From contig OY720099.1 of assembly GCA_963082875.1 (NCBI GenBank), positions 1,116,001 through 1,180,000 on the forward strand: a DNA stretch of 64,000 bases, written 5' to 3'. The notes beneath the pieces were generated by a model. That model saw only the letters and a program-made list of their open reading frames with translations, was not told the DNA's origin and ran no database searches. Source of the DNA: Corella eumyota (taxonomy: Eukaryota > Chordata > Ascidiacea > Phlebobranchia > Corellidae). Of the stretch, positions 46,140 to 58,229 are shown in pieces (within the stretch, counting starts at the first letter, position 1; each line of letters opens with the position of its first letter). The position numbers were made by a program, and so were the translations under genes.

Positions 46140-49100
46140 AGATATTAAAGTTTACGACTTTCCTTCTACTGATAAGCAAATGTATCGGTAAGTACAATTA
46201 TTATTATATTTAAATACTATTTACTAGCTATATAAAGACATCCAAGTTACGTAAAAACCGTCTTAAATTTTTGTCTTGTAAACTTGGACTTAAGACCACA
46301 TATTTAGCGTTTAACAAGTCATGGAATTAGTTGACCCGAAGTTTACGTTATTGTCTGGCAATATAATAGGATTAAATTAATATAAGATGTTTATGTTGAT
46401 GATATGACGTAGTTACGCTGACGTGGTCTTACATAAATTTTAACCATTTGCATAAACTTGTTTTTACTTAGTTTTAACATTATTATTAAAGGCTTTAAAA
46501 TTGAAAAATTGTGAGTATGATTTTGGGTTTCATTTTTTGTTTAATTACGAACTAATAATTAGTTAAAATCTCCTTGTATCTGTGCTTCGTATTAAATTAT
46601 TTGACCTTAATATTTTATTTGCCAACTGACAACTTTTAAAACCAAATCCAAACCCATTGTTTACGTCACACGTGTGATTATTCCAGGTGCAATATGACGT
46701 CACATCGTGTTGCATTATTACGTCACATAAGGAGATTGTTTAAAGCATTGTTCTTAAAACACGTGCACTTTGGTATTAATTAAATAAGAAGTTGAAGAGA
46801 ATTATTTTTTTTAGTAATTAATGTGAGGTATTTGGTCTGTTTCTCCATGTTTAATGTTTGTGTATTATAAGTACCGTAAGTTTGTGGATAAACCTTAAAC
46901 TCTGCGTCGTTGAAAGTTTCTGACCTCAGCGAAAATCAACTTTTGACGTTATCGGATTTATCTTGACATGAAGTTTAGTTTATTAGAAATATTAAAAATT
47001 AATTATTCACTCTTAATTAGGTGGATTTAATTAATCTAAAATTGTTGTGGTCATATTAAGAACTTTTATTAATTTTTTTTATTTTTTGGGTTTTATTATT
47101 TAAACCTTTCACAATACTTTCTTTAAGTTAAAAAAATCAGGAAATGCCCTGAACTTGTGAGTTTGAATGTTAGGGGGATTAAATTATTTGTTTTCTAAGA
47201 TTTACTTAGCAGGAGTTTACACTTCGCAGGGGTATCTTTAATCTAAGTTACAAACATTCAAAATATTGTATTTTCGGACATTAAAGCTGTTAAAAACGCG
47301 ATTTTTATTTAGCGCCAAATTTTTGGCTATTTTTAGCCTCTTTTCCGCCCCTTTTCCGCCCCTTTGTCGTATAAAGTTTTATTTAAAACGTACCTAAAAT
47401 CTAAATAAAGAATTCGGCGTTGAATTAATTGAAATTTTTCGGACCATAACGACCTTAATTCAAATTTGTTGCCAATTTTTTACGAAATCAGAACTTCGGA
47501 AATTATTTGTTTATTTCGCCGCTTAAGTGAGCGCAGGCGCCGGGGTTTTTTGTTGGATTTTGCGATGTCTGTCACGCATAAAGAAACTAATACGTTAAAT
47601 TAGGACAAATAATTTCTGTTTCCTTTTGAAATATGTTAAGGGTGTTACTACAGGAAGTAAGGAAAGAACGCCCTGATGTATTTAAAGTAATAACAAACAA
47701 CTTTAAATAACGTTTTTTTATTTTTTTGTTACTTATTTTTTTTCTATTAAATATATAGCGCAAGTTTTTTTCGATATGTAGGTTTAAATGTGATATTAAA
47801 CTATATTATATTGGAGTATTTATACAACTAAGGCTGTATAGAATTAACGTTATTTTAGATAAGATCAACTAATACCTAGTACATGCTTATATGATGTTGT
47901 ATAAAACCAAATGTTTATAATTATTAAAAATGTTTTACCATTTCTCATTAGATTTTTTATTTGTTTTACAAATATAATAAGTCTGTATTGTCATGTAATA
48001 ATCACGATTATTTGTAAAACAAACAAAGAATTAAAATGTAAAGGAAAAACATTTAATCTAATTAGAGGTAATAGAGCGATAAGGCGACATTATTGTATTT
48101 TCAAAAACATTTACAGACAAAATTTTCGTTGACTTTAGAAATTACTTTCTACAGTGGGTTAGTATCGTTAAGTTAAATGCATTTTTTGGTAAGATAATAT
48201 TTTAAATGCTTTTTTAAAATGTTAACAAAAATTTGAATAGTATTCTAAAAAAAAAATTGTATTTGCCAATTTTTTTTCTATTTTTTGTACTTTTTTGGTA
48301 GTACATTTAATAGCCATTTAGGATACAAATTGAAGTAATTGATAGCTCTTTAAAATTGACCATCGCCCGAGGTTAAATAAAAATTCCTGAACGATATTTT
48401 CGACAAAATAAAACCACTAATAATCGACAATCTAATTAATATTAATTTAATTAAAAATTATAAAAAACTATGGTAGACAGAAAAAATGTTATTTTTTGTT
48501 ATATTAATATCAAACATAAATTTATAAAAAAAATATTAAAAAAAATGTTTTTGCTAAGTTTGGTAATACTCAAAACCAGACATTGTAAATATTGTTAATA
48601 ACAAATTATTACAAAAGGGTAATGTATATAAAAACACATAAGTCGCTATTTAATAACAAACTATCGATATTTTTACATTTATTTTATTTTTAAATTCTTG
48701 GAATAAATTTTAATTGATTCAACCGCAGAGGATAAGTCTAAGAAAAGGTTAATACCCTGATTAATGTTAATCCTAATTCAATCTTATTATCGAAACCTGT
48801 TCAGTTAAATCGTCCTAGTTTTAAATAATAGATTTTTTTCTTTTGTTTTGTTCAATATCCGTTCTTGATTTTTTGGAATCAGAAAATTTAATTTCCTTGA
48901 ATGTGTGGTCCATATTTTTCCATTGTTTAAAACAAATTAAATTTAGTTTTTTTAAGTTATTATAAATTTGTTGTGATTTTTAAAGGAGTTTTCAGACTTC
49001 ATTAAAATTTTGAGTTGACAAGTTTTTTAAAATGAGTTAAAATTTGTTTTGACTTCCTTCGAAAAACATTAAAGTTAAAATAATTTAAGTTTTTTAAAAA

Positions 49101-52100
49101 GATTCTCGTTAAAAGATAAGAAAATTTTGTTTAAAAAACAATATCAAGATAACATCATTATTTTGTCTCGAATATTAATACACAAAAACTAAAAACTATT
49201 TCGTTCCATTTTCATTGTTTTTTGTTTATAATCACCCGTGAAGATAATAAGTCTGTTATGGCGTCATAAAGGCTTCGTGACACCCCGATTTTTGTCTCGT
49301 GCAAACCCAAAAGCGCGCTTGGGTGGGATAAAGGTATTTGCGTGCAATTTTAACCCAGTTAAAAAAACGATTTTTTAACAACTTTTAAGAAACCCTTTAA
49401 ACACGACCCTATTTAATTCGAGCGTGTTTTTAAACCTAAAATTGTGTTGCCGTTGGTATAGGGTTATCTAACCTATTAATGGGTTAAAAAAAGGTTTAAA
49501 TTTAACAATGGCTTTAATGTGAAGTTTATATACATTTTAACCAATTTGTAACATTATATATCTTATTTAAATTCCAATTTTCCTTAATATTTTATGTAAA
49601 CACAAGCTTTAAATTAAATAATTTGTTTTTAAATGTGAGTAATGTATTAGTCTGTAATTTGTAATTAATTGTTAACTTTTCAATTAAATAAAAATTAAGG
49701 CAAAACTTTGGTTTAAGGACTTTGTCCTCAATTATTTTCGATTTATTGAAATTGTGACGTCATCATTGTGGTGTTTGTATTAAGACCGGTTGTTGTTTTA
49801 ATGTTTTATTGTCGATTCGACGATTGTGGGTTTTGTACTTTCTATATGACGTCACAATTAGAATTATTATCACAACAAAACACGTTACTTGAAAATAGAA
49901 ACACGAAATCTATTTTCTTTATTAAATTTTCCTTAAAATTGAATTTATATTTATTTTAACATAATAAGTAAACAATAACCCCGCCTATTACATCATAAAG
50001 TCATTAATATCTTAAGTTTTTACCGCCTTATACCATAAAGCAATACCTTGAATCTACCTTTAGATTTTTGATTAAGTATTTTTCAATTACAAAAGGTAAT
50101 AGGGTTTTGTGTTTGCCAAAACTTCGGTTTTTCTTCTGTTTGTCGTACGTTACAGCTATCAGCTCATAAATCATAAATTTCAGAGTATTTTAAAGTTAAA
50201 AAAAGCGCTTTTAGCTGTATGTAAACACAACTAGACATGTTTTTTCAACAATTAATCTTCTAAATGGTTGAGTTTTGGTCTTGTGTATTTTAAGGGGCAA
50301 TGTTAAATATATTTCGTCATATGTTTTATTAGTGATGTTTTATCTGGGCAGGTTATCCAATAAAATAAATATAAAAACCTTGACAATGACTGTAAACTTA
50401 GAAGTCTGTTTTATAATCAGAAAAAAAACTAAATTTTAATAACATCTTTTTAAAAATAAAATTTAACTTTTAAAATTAAAAAATATGCAAAAAATTATTT
50501 TTTTTAAACATTAAAACTCTATTTTTTTTAGGTGCAAATGCCTTTAACACAGATGCTACACCAACAAAAAGGTAAAAAAATATTTCAAAAAAAATCTCAA
50601 ATTTTTTTTTATAAAATTTTTATTTTACATCGTTTCAAGATCACATGTTAAGTTAATTATAATGTTGTCACTTTAATACCAGTTTAAACTTGTAATTTTG
50701 ATGGAAAAAATTTAAAAAATGTCAACACAAGTTAAGCGTAGGATGTAAAATTGGCGAAATTAAATCGTAATTAAAATTAAAAATTATAAAATTTTTCATT
50801 TTTTGTTTTTTTTTTAGCGAAACTCCAACGGAAAACGATGACGTCACGGGTGAGTAAACACGTGATCAGGTTTCATGCATGACAGGTTTCGGGTTTCTTA
50901 ATTTCGTTTGCACGTCGAAAAACAAAAACATTCAAAACCGCTACAATTAAAATTAAGTTAAAAATCTTGACTACGTCATAATAGATAAGGGTCACGTGAC
51001 TTTATTTTAGTAAAACAATTTAATAACAGACCACAAAAAAATTTAATAATTTTTGTAAAAACAATTTTTTTATAAAATTATTAAAAAAAACAAACGAAAA
51101 TATTATGACAACGCGTTGGTGCCTATGTGAAGTCATCCCGCGACAATAATCTAGGGTTTTGTGTCACAAGGACAAACAATCCTTTTCGAGTGGAATGATT
51201 TAGTCGCGAAAAAGTTAAAGAGCCCTTGAATTATGATTTTTATTTCTCAAATTTTTGAGATAAAATAATCCTTAAATTTTTCTCACGACAAAATTTTTAA
51301 AATGTTTTTATTTCTTAAGTTTTATCGATGTTAAAATACAATAACAACTTGCTCAACAATGCTTAAGTAAACACTCGACACTTGGATTATAATAGTAACA
51401 CTTTTTTGATAAATAAAATATTTAAATGTAGAGTCTCCAAAAAAATTTTCAACAAATAATAAAGCATACACCTTAATGTATTTCTACTTTTTTAGCTTTT
51501 TTATTGTAGTTTTATTATTTTAAAATATATTTTGGATAATTTATTAAATTTTGAACCCTTTTATTTAGAAACTCGCGAGCAGTTTTTACGAATAACTTCT
51601 CCACTGAAAGACCAAAACTTGTACTCTGGACAGAAAGTTTTGTTTAAATGCAAAGTGGACGGATGGCCCAACGACCAAATGACATATTTATGGTAAATAT
51701 TAAACTTTCCAAACAAGTGACGTCATATTTAGGTGACGTCACTCGGTATAAAATGACGTCATGTTTAAGAGACGTAACTCGTTATAAAATGACGTCATAT
51801 TAAAGTAATGTCACAAGTTACAAAAAAAAACTAATTTTTAGTTGCATTCAGACAACAAACCAAATATTAAATATAGCATTCTGGTCTTAAAATATATAAA
51901 CTCGTTTAAAAAAGACATTTAAAATTGTCTGGTTAGGTAGTTTTAAATCACAAGTGTTTCTAAAAAGGTCTGAACCACAATTACATTTAAATCGAACAAA
52001 AAGTTGAAACTATGTTAAGATTGCTTTGTTGAGACCGCAGAAGTCGTTGAAACAAATAACGATTTTCTTTCAAACAAAAACTTTTCGAGACATAACATTG

Positions 52101-55100
52101 CGGTCAACAATCTTAATTGTTACGTCATAATCAAACAAGAACACAATTAAAACGAGACACATCTTAACAAAAAAATTTTTGTCCAAAATTTTATTTTATA
52201 AATTTTTCGCTTAAATTGAACATGAAAAACGTGTTTAAAGTAGTATTTTAATATAATTGTTGTAATTACAAGAATAAGACTTTTTTTTAATATGAGCACG
52301 CCTTCGTTTAGGTAATTGTAGGCTTTGTAAGAAGTTTTGAACAAATTTCAAACCACATCAATTACAATATTGCTTAAATTTTTACTTTGTAGAAATATAA
52401 TAAATCTTAATTTAATAAAAAAAATATTATATTTTTCAACCAAAAAATATTTAAAATTTTCTTAAAATTATTATGACGTCATTTTAACCCCAATTTTAAC
52501 GTCACACTGCAAAAAACTGACTCTCTATTATGACGTAGGTATAAAGACAATCAAGTCCTCAGCGAAGATTTAGATCCAAGATTCACAATTACAAGCAAAC
52601 CAACTGGATCAAGATTAAGAATCAAGCATCTCTATAGCACTGATAGTGGATATTACTCATGCGAGGCTTCCAATACAATTCAAAGGGTGAGCACCAAAGC
52701 TCATTTGAATGTGGAATTCGGTAAGTTAAGACTTGATGTAAAGTTAAATAAATTTCGTGAGTTATATTTATATAATTGTATATAAAAAATGATAAAGTAA
52801 TATTTAATAGAGCTTTAAATATATGATTGTTTGGTAAAAATTTTTGCTTTTTTTTAAATTTTGTAGAATATTGTAAAATGATGTTTGACATTTAAATACA
52901 AAGTTTTATTTTTTTAAATTTAAAAGTTTTTCCAAATTTCTGTTATATCTTAATTAAAAAAAACTGCTTTAAATCAATATATATACGGTATATAAATATC
53001 GTTTAAAAATACAGCCAAAGTAATCTAAAAATATCAAATTTCAAATTGGAAATTTAGAAGCCTAATTATTCACGTTAATCCCTTTACGTTTAACCCCTAA
53101 TTTATTGACTAGACAGCTTAATCCGGCATTTAGGGAATATTTGATTAAATTAATAACGACATCCAAAACTTCGGGTAATTTTACGAGGCATGGTTCAAAA
53201 CCCGATCAGGAATGTTTATCAGTTTGACATTAGGCAGACTTGAAATGCTGGGTTGAATAAAATATATTACACACACAGATTTGTTTGTGATAATTAAAGA
53301 TAAGATATCACTGTAGTAGATTGACAGCATACTTATCGCCTATGTCATATTTTGTTATGCTTATCTATTAAATACCTGTGGCCTACTCACATTAAATAAA
53401 ATAATAATATAATTAATTAGTTTCTGTTTATTTTTAGCTCTACCTCCTGATGATGGCTTCAAAACGTAAGTTAAATTTACTTTTACTTTTATTAAATCAA
53501 AAGTTACATTTTTTCCACCTAATTATTTTTTTTCAATTTTTTACCCTTTTATCTAAATACCCACTCTTATTTTAGTAAAATTCCACAAGGCAAATGTGAA
53601 ATCTACCAAGGGCAAGCTTGCAAGGGTTTATTGGAAGGAAAAAATATTTACGTTGATCCATTCCTCACCCAAGAAAGCATGGAAGCACAAATCACACAGG
53701 CATTTCAAATCATAAGTGAGTAAAACTCTTAACAGACCACAATGTTGATTTTATTAACATTTTTAATAATAAAGGATGTGATTTCGTCGGCATAGAGTTA
53801 AAAGGATTAGTTAAGCCTGTTATGCCTTATAACAGGCTTAATATTTGCAATAAGTTAAATCCAGCATATGGTATCTGTCAAAATATTATTTGATTTAAAA
53901 TTAGAAAAGTTTAATTATTTCAGAGTGAACTTTTCATCAAAGTTTTCACAACAAGTTTTTAACAATCTTTGAACTTTATTAACCCGGTGTTGAACCTGAT
54001 TAAAGTTAAATTTGATCTTTTGATCAAAGGTCTTGTTGGCGAAGAATCTTTAAAACTTCTAAAAATAAAGTTTTTGTAAAAACATTTTTAAGACACCAAA
54101 TTAAAAACAATTGCTGATAGCAATCAAATCTCAAAATAAATATTGCTCAAAATAAATATTGCTTAAATGTTACAAATTTTGATTTCAAGTGCAATATATA
54201 AAGTTTAGTGAAGGTTAAACAAAAAAAGGCAAATTGAAATTAGCACATATACAACAGTTAACATTAAATTATAAATTATTATTAAAACTGAAAAAAAAAG
54301 AATATAAAAAACAAAAATTAAATAAAAAAATGGCCTCGAAATACTTAAAAATTACTAACATTAAAAATACTTATCGTAAGAAATACTTAAAAATATTTAT
54401 TCTAAAAAATATCTAAAAAATTACTTAAAAAATAATAACCTTGAAAAAACTTTAAAAATACTCCACGAAAATTACCATTTACACTTCTTCAGTATTTTAA
54501 CCCAATTTTAATTTAACTTACCAGCCAAGGCCAACCACGTGTCGAAGGATTGCGAGCGATACGCTCAACCTGCTTTCTGCTACTTCGTCTTTTCTCCCTG
54601 CCAGATGATCGACCAAGAAGGAGAAAAAGTCGCGAAACCGATCCGACTCTGTCGCGAGGATTGTGACCTCATGAAGTATGACGTATGTCGTGACGTGTTT
54701 CAACAAAACCGCGACAATATATACCTACAGGTGTGACGTCATAACTTTATTATATGTCATAGTGTTATGTGTGACGACATAATTTTATTGCATCACAATT
54801 AATGACGTCATAACTTTTGAACCAAATTTAAATTAAATTTATTTTTAGGAAATTTTTAAATCCACAAACTGCTCGAGCCTTCCATCGATGATGACGTCAA
54901 CACCTGTGACGTCACAATGTACAGAGGTGGGTCTGGAGTCGGTGAACAACGCGAAACATACTTGTTACAACGACTCGGGGGTGGCGTACAAGGGGGTCGC
55001 GAGTCGAACCCAAACTGGAAAGATTTGTAAACCTTGGCCCCGAGATATGATAACCAGAGTAAGTGAATAATAATTTGTTGAACTTTTGCATATGTAAGCC

Positions 55101-58100
55101 TGGGGTGTTTATTAAAGGCCTGATTTATATAAGACGCGGGGTTTAGTACCCCTGGTCTCAAATATTTACCCTGGTGCTTTTATAAACACCCTGGGCTTTA
55201 TAAATACCTCCTGGATCAACTTTGGGCCCCGGTTTTTAAGAGCGTATTTTAATAGGATCGTATGTAAATAAAACTTTTCTAACTTAGAACCGGGAGCTTG
55301 CGGGTGCCAGAAACTTCTGCCGGAACCCTGGTGACCAAATGTCGGCACCATGGTGCTACACCGATACCCGGTATAAGAACAAAGAGATTTGTGACGTCAG
55401 TAAATGCAGTAAGTACTTTGAGTAAACACTTTTAAGATTAAAAATTTTTTTTTTAATTTATAATTTTTTTGCTCAGGTTCATCATCTAGCGGTTCGGACA
55501 TGATTCTTATTCTTATTCCCAGTGTTTCCATTCCATTTTTGCTTGGTTGTATCGCGTTTGCATTTTGTTTCTGTCGACGTCATAAGGCTAATAAAAACTC
55601 AGCCAATCAGCGAGCTGAAGAGACTTCGGCCAAGTTCACAAAAGGAAATGTTGTCCAAGTTCAAACTTTGAACAAAAGAAAAGTAAGTTTAAATATTAAA
55701 AAAAACTGGTTACATTGTTTGAATATTTTAAATATTTTTTTGTCATCATTTTAGTTTGCAAAATTAATTTTAAATTAAAACTTTTTTTTAAATTTTAAAT
55801 TTTTGTTTTAGACAAAAGTCCCTGAACTTGCTTCAAATTCAATTAATTTCTTAATGGAAATTGGAGACGGAAAATTCGGAAAAGTTTGTAAAGCGAATAT
55901 TTTACCAAACCCCCAGTTCAGTACAAATTTTCCTGTAAGTTAAACTTTTATTTTAAGTTTTAGACATTCTTAAAGTTTTTTTCAATTTCAATAAAAAAAA
56001 ATTTTCCCTCTGAAAATAATATTTTTTATGCTAGGTGGCGGTAAAGACTTTACACGAGAACGCTTTACCTCCTTTAGTTGAAGAATATTACCGGGAGGTG
56101 GCAGCATTTTCCGATCTTCAGCATGAGAACGTGGCATGCCTTAAAGCTGTTGTACATCAACTTCCACTACGATGCATGGTGTTTGAGTACACTGATAACG
56201 TAGATTTACATGAGTACTTGGTTATGCATTCTCCCCACGCAGACTTCGCCAAACCAGCAGCTAGTGTCAGCAGCCACGCTTCGACGGTCATCGAACATTC
56301 AGACTTTATAAGGATGGCAATCCAGGTAGGTTTAAGTGGAAATTTGGGTTTTAAATTTTTATGACATACATTAACTTATTCGGTATTTTTATGAATTTTT
56401 ATATAAGAAAATGTGATTATCTGCCCAAATCTTAAGCTGTAAAAGCTACACTTAATTATTTTAACTCATCTTTAACTATGATATTTAATAAAGGTTGCAT
56501 CTGGCATGGAATATTTGTCCAGCAACAACTTCATCCACCGAGACTTGGCCGCCCGAAACATTCTAGTCTGTGGAAATATGGATTTGAAGATTTGTAATCT
56601 TGGAGTTGTGAGAGATTCTTATCTTTCTTGTTATTATAGATCGCCACAAGGGGGCCAAATGTTACCTGTCAGGTACTTTCAAATATTTCTTACAACATTT
56701 TCATCTGGGAAAATATTTAGTTTTTGCTTGTTTTATCTACTTTTTGTAATGAAAATTTTGATAATTTGTTTTAAATTTTTAGGTGGATGGCACCTGAATC
56801 GGTTCAAAACTGGCAATTCTCGAGCAAAAGTCCGGTCTGGTCTTTCGGCGTGCTGGTTTGGGAGATGTTTAGTTATGGTTCGCAACCATATTGTGGTTAC
56901 AGCAACCATGAAGTGCTGGACATGATTTCACGACGTCAACTTTTGACCTGTCCTGACCAGTGCCCAGCCCGAGTTTATTCTCTCATGCACGAATGTTGGT
57001 CATCGGATTTACAACAACGACCACAATTTAAGGTAAAAAAGCACAGTTAGCTTAAATATTTAAAAATTTGAAACAAAGCAATATCTCCCAAAACAACCGA
57101 CAAAAACATAAAATTTTACCCCAAATTTTTTTCTAAAAATCTATTTTTTTTCCAGGATGTTCGAGCCAAATTACAAGGTTGGATGAACACTAACGCAGGC
57201 CGTGTGACGTCACAGTTAGCTCAGGGGATTCACCGTCAATTAAATAGTGTCATGAGAGAAGGATCTGGACATTATCAGTACAGTCAACAAGCAAGCAGCA
57301 TGTATGTAAAATTATCAATTCTAAGTGTTGTGGTTTCTCTGTGCCTATAATAATTCGATTTTTTAATATTATAAAAAAATTAAAAAATAATTTTTTTTAC
57401 CAGTGGAGGGAGCAGTGGGATAACTTACAGTTCAAACCTTGGGGGCCCAACTCCGTCACCCCCACCCCAATACAATGGATCGTTCCCTCTACCGTGCTCA
57501 TCGGCGTCTACCTTTATGACGTCACAACACCCAATTCCACCAAACGTAAGCCCATCGTCTCAACAATTCTTCTCGTCTCCCGGAACCACAAATTCATACC
57601 AGCCAACGGAGAACCCAAATTACCAACAAAACTACCAGCAAAATAACCAGTACAATGCTGGTATGTACGAACCACAAAGCTACAATGGCGGACAATACCA
57701 ACATCACGCCCCGCAGGGTTATGGAAAGGGCCCAGCCTCTCAAAGTAGTCATACTAGTAGTAGTTGCTCGTCATCACGTGACCAGTTTCAAGGTCAGCGA
57801 CAAGGCTTTATGTCACAGAACCAAGCACGTGATTTCTACGAGGGTCAGCGAGCTTATAACTCGCAATACGGACGACCTCGGGCACTAAGTGGCGTAATTG
57901 AGACAGAAAATGATGAAGAGGAATTGCTGACAGAACAGCGACAACATGCGGTCACCCCAACTCCACCAAAACAACAATTGTCAGTTCATAAAAACGATTC
58001 TAACCCAGTGTCACCAACCTCAGTGGGAAAACGAATTAACTTTCACGAAGTCGATTCTTCTGATATGTCGACATCTAGTGTCAAGGCGACATCATGTGAC

Positions 58101-58229
58101 TCGGGACTTCCGGTTGATGACGTTGAAGGTCACGCAATTGACCCAAAAACCCCTCTTATGGTTAGAACACCGTCTAGGGGTCAAGGTAACACCCCGATTC
58201 GTGGCGTCACTCCAAGAAAATTTACCTGA
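46136..58229 (+). CDS. ROR-family receptor, copy B, predicted pseudokinase with long tail
   Basis: Seventeen exons (46136-46187, 50532-50571, 50818-50849, 51569-51692, 52539-52720, 53438-53465, 53576-53715, 54525-54730, 54849-55058, 55288-55408, 55477-55682, 55812-55934, 56035-56325, 56494-56672, 56783-57032, 57156-57301, 57404-58229) close to 1051 residues. Same order as copy A: signal peptide (1-18), Ig, Frizzled (ten Cys), kringle, membrane span, kinase-like domain, then a ~320-residue Gln/Ser/Pro/Tyr-rich tail like that of vertebrate RORs. The Gly loop is intact (Gly-Asp-Gly-Lys-Phe-Gly), Val-Ala-Val-Lys is present and His-Arg-Asp-Leu-Ala-Ala-Arg-Asn is complete. But the DLG Asp is Asn620 and the subdomain IX Asp is Pro662. 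ATP binding may survive while phosphotransfer is doubtful. The exon covering Val-Ala-Val-Lys to Ala-Ile-Gln is undivided here, whereas copy A has an extra intron. Intron 1 is 4.3 kb. Confidence 0.93.
51718..51797. promoter_or_regulatory. cluster of four TGACGTCA (CRE) palindromes in a ROR-B intron
   Basis: TGACGTCA at 51718, 51734, 51754 and 51790, just after exon 51569-51692. Part of the cluster is a 36-base tandem duplication (gtataaaatgacgtcat and gttataaaatgacgtcat), with a fifth, mutated site (gacgtaac) between. CREB/ATF binding is possible; a repeat-driven origin is equally possible. Confidence 0.6.
55096..55198. repeat. 103-bp foldback (inverted repeat) in a ROR-B intron
   Basis: The left arm aagcctggggtgtttattaa (55096-55115, continuing aggc) pairs with 55176-55198 (gcttttataaacaccctggg, continuing ctt) with about four mismatches, separated by about 56 bases that themselves repeat pieces such as acccctgg and accctgg. 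It looks like a tiny MITE or a duplicated foldback. It lies in the intron between the two kringle exons. Confidence 0.5.
56784..56999 (+). other. gene-conversion tract in ROR copy B
   Basis: Partner of 43413-43628: 214 of 216 bases identical. It starts at the first full codon of the exon and stops mid-exon after the Cys-Trp codons, beyond which copy B reads Ser-Ser-Asp-Leu-Gln-Gln where copy A reads Arg-Gln-Thr-Ala-Asn-Gln. Confidence 0.85.

Noticed and set aside
47338-47370. Repeated ttttccgcccc motif in ROR-B intron 1 as an alternative promoter
   Set aside because: Only two or three copies of a short GC-box-like motif; no exon or start nearby supports a promoter.
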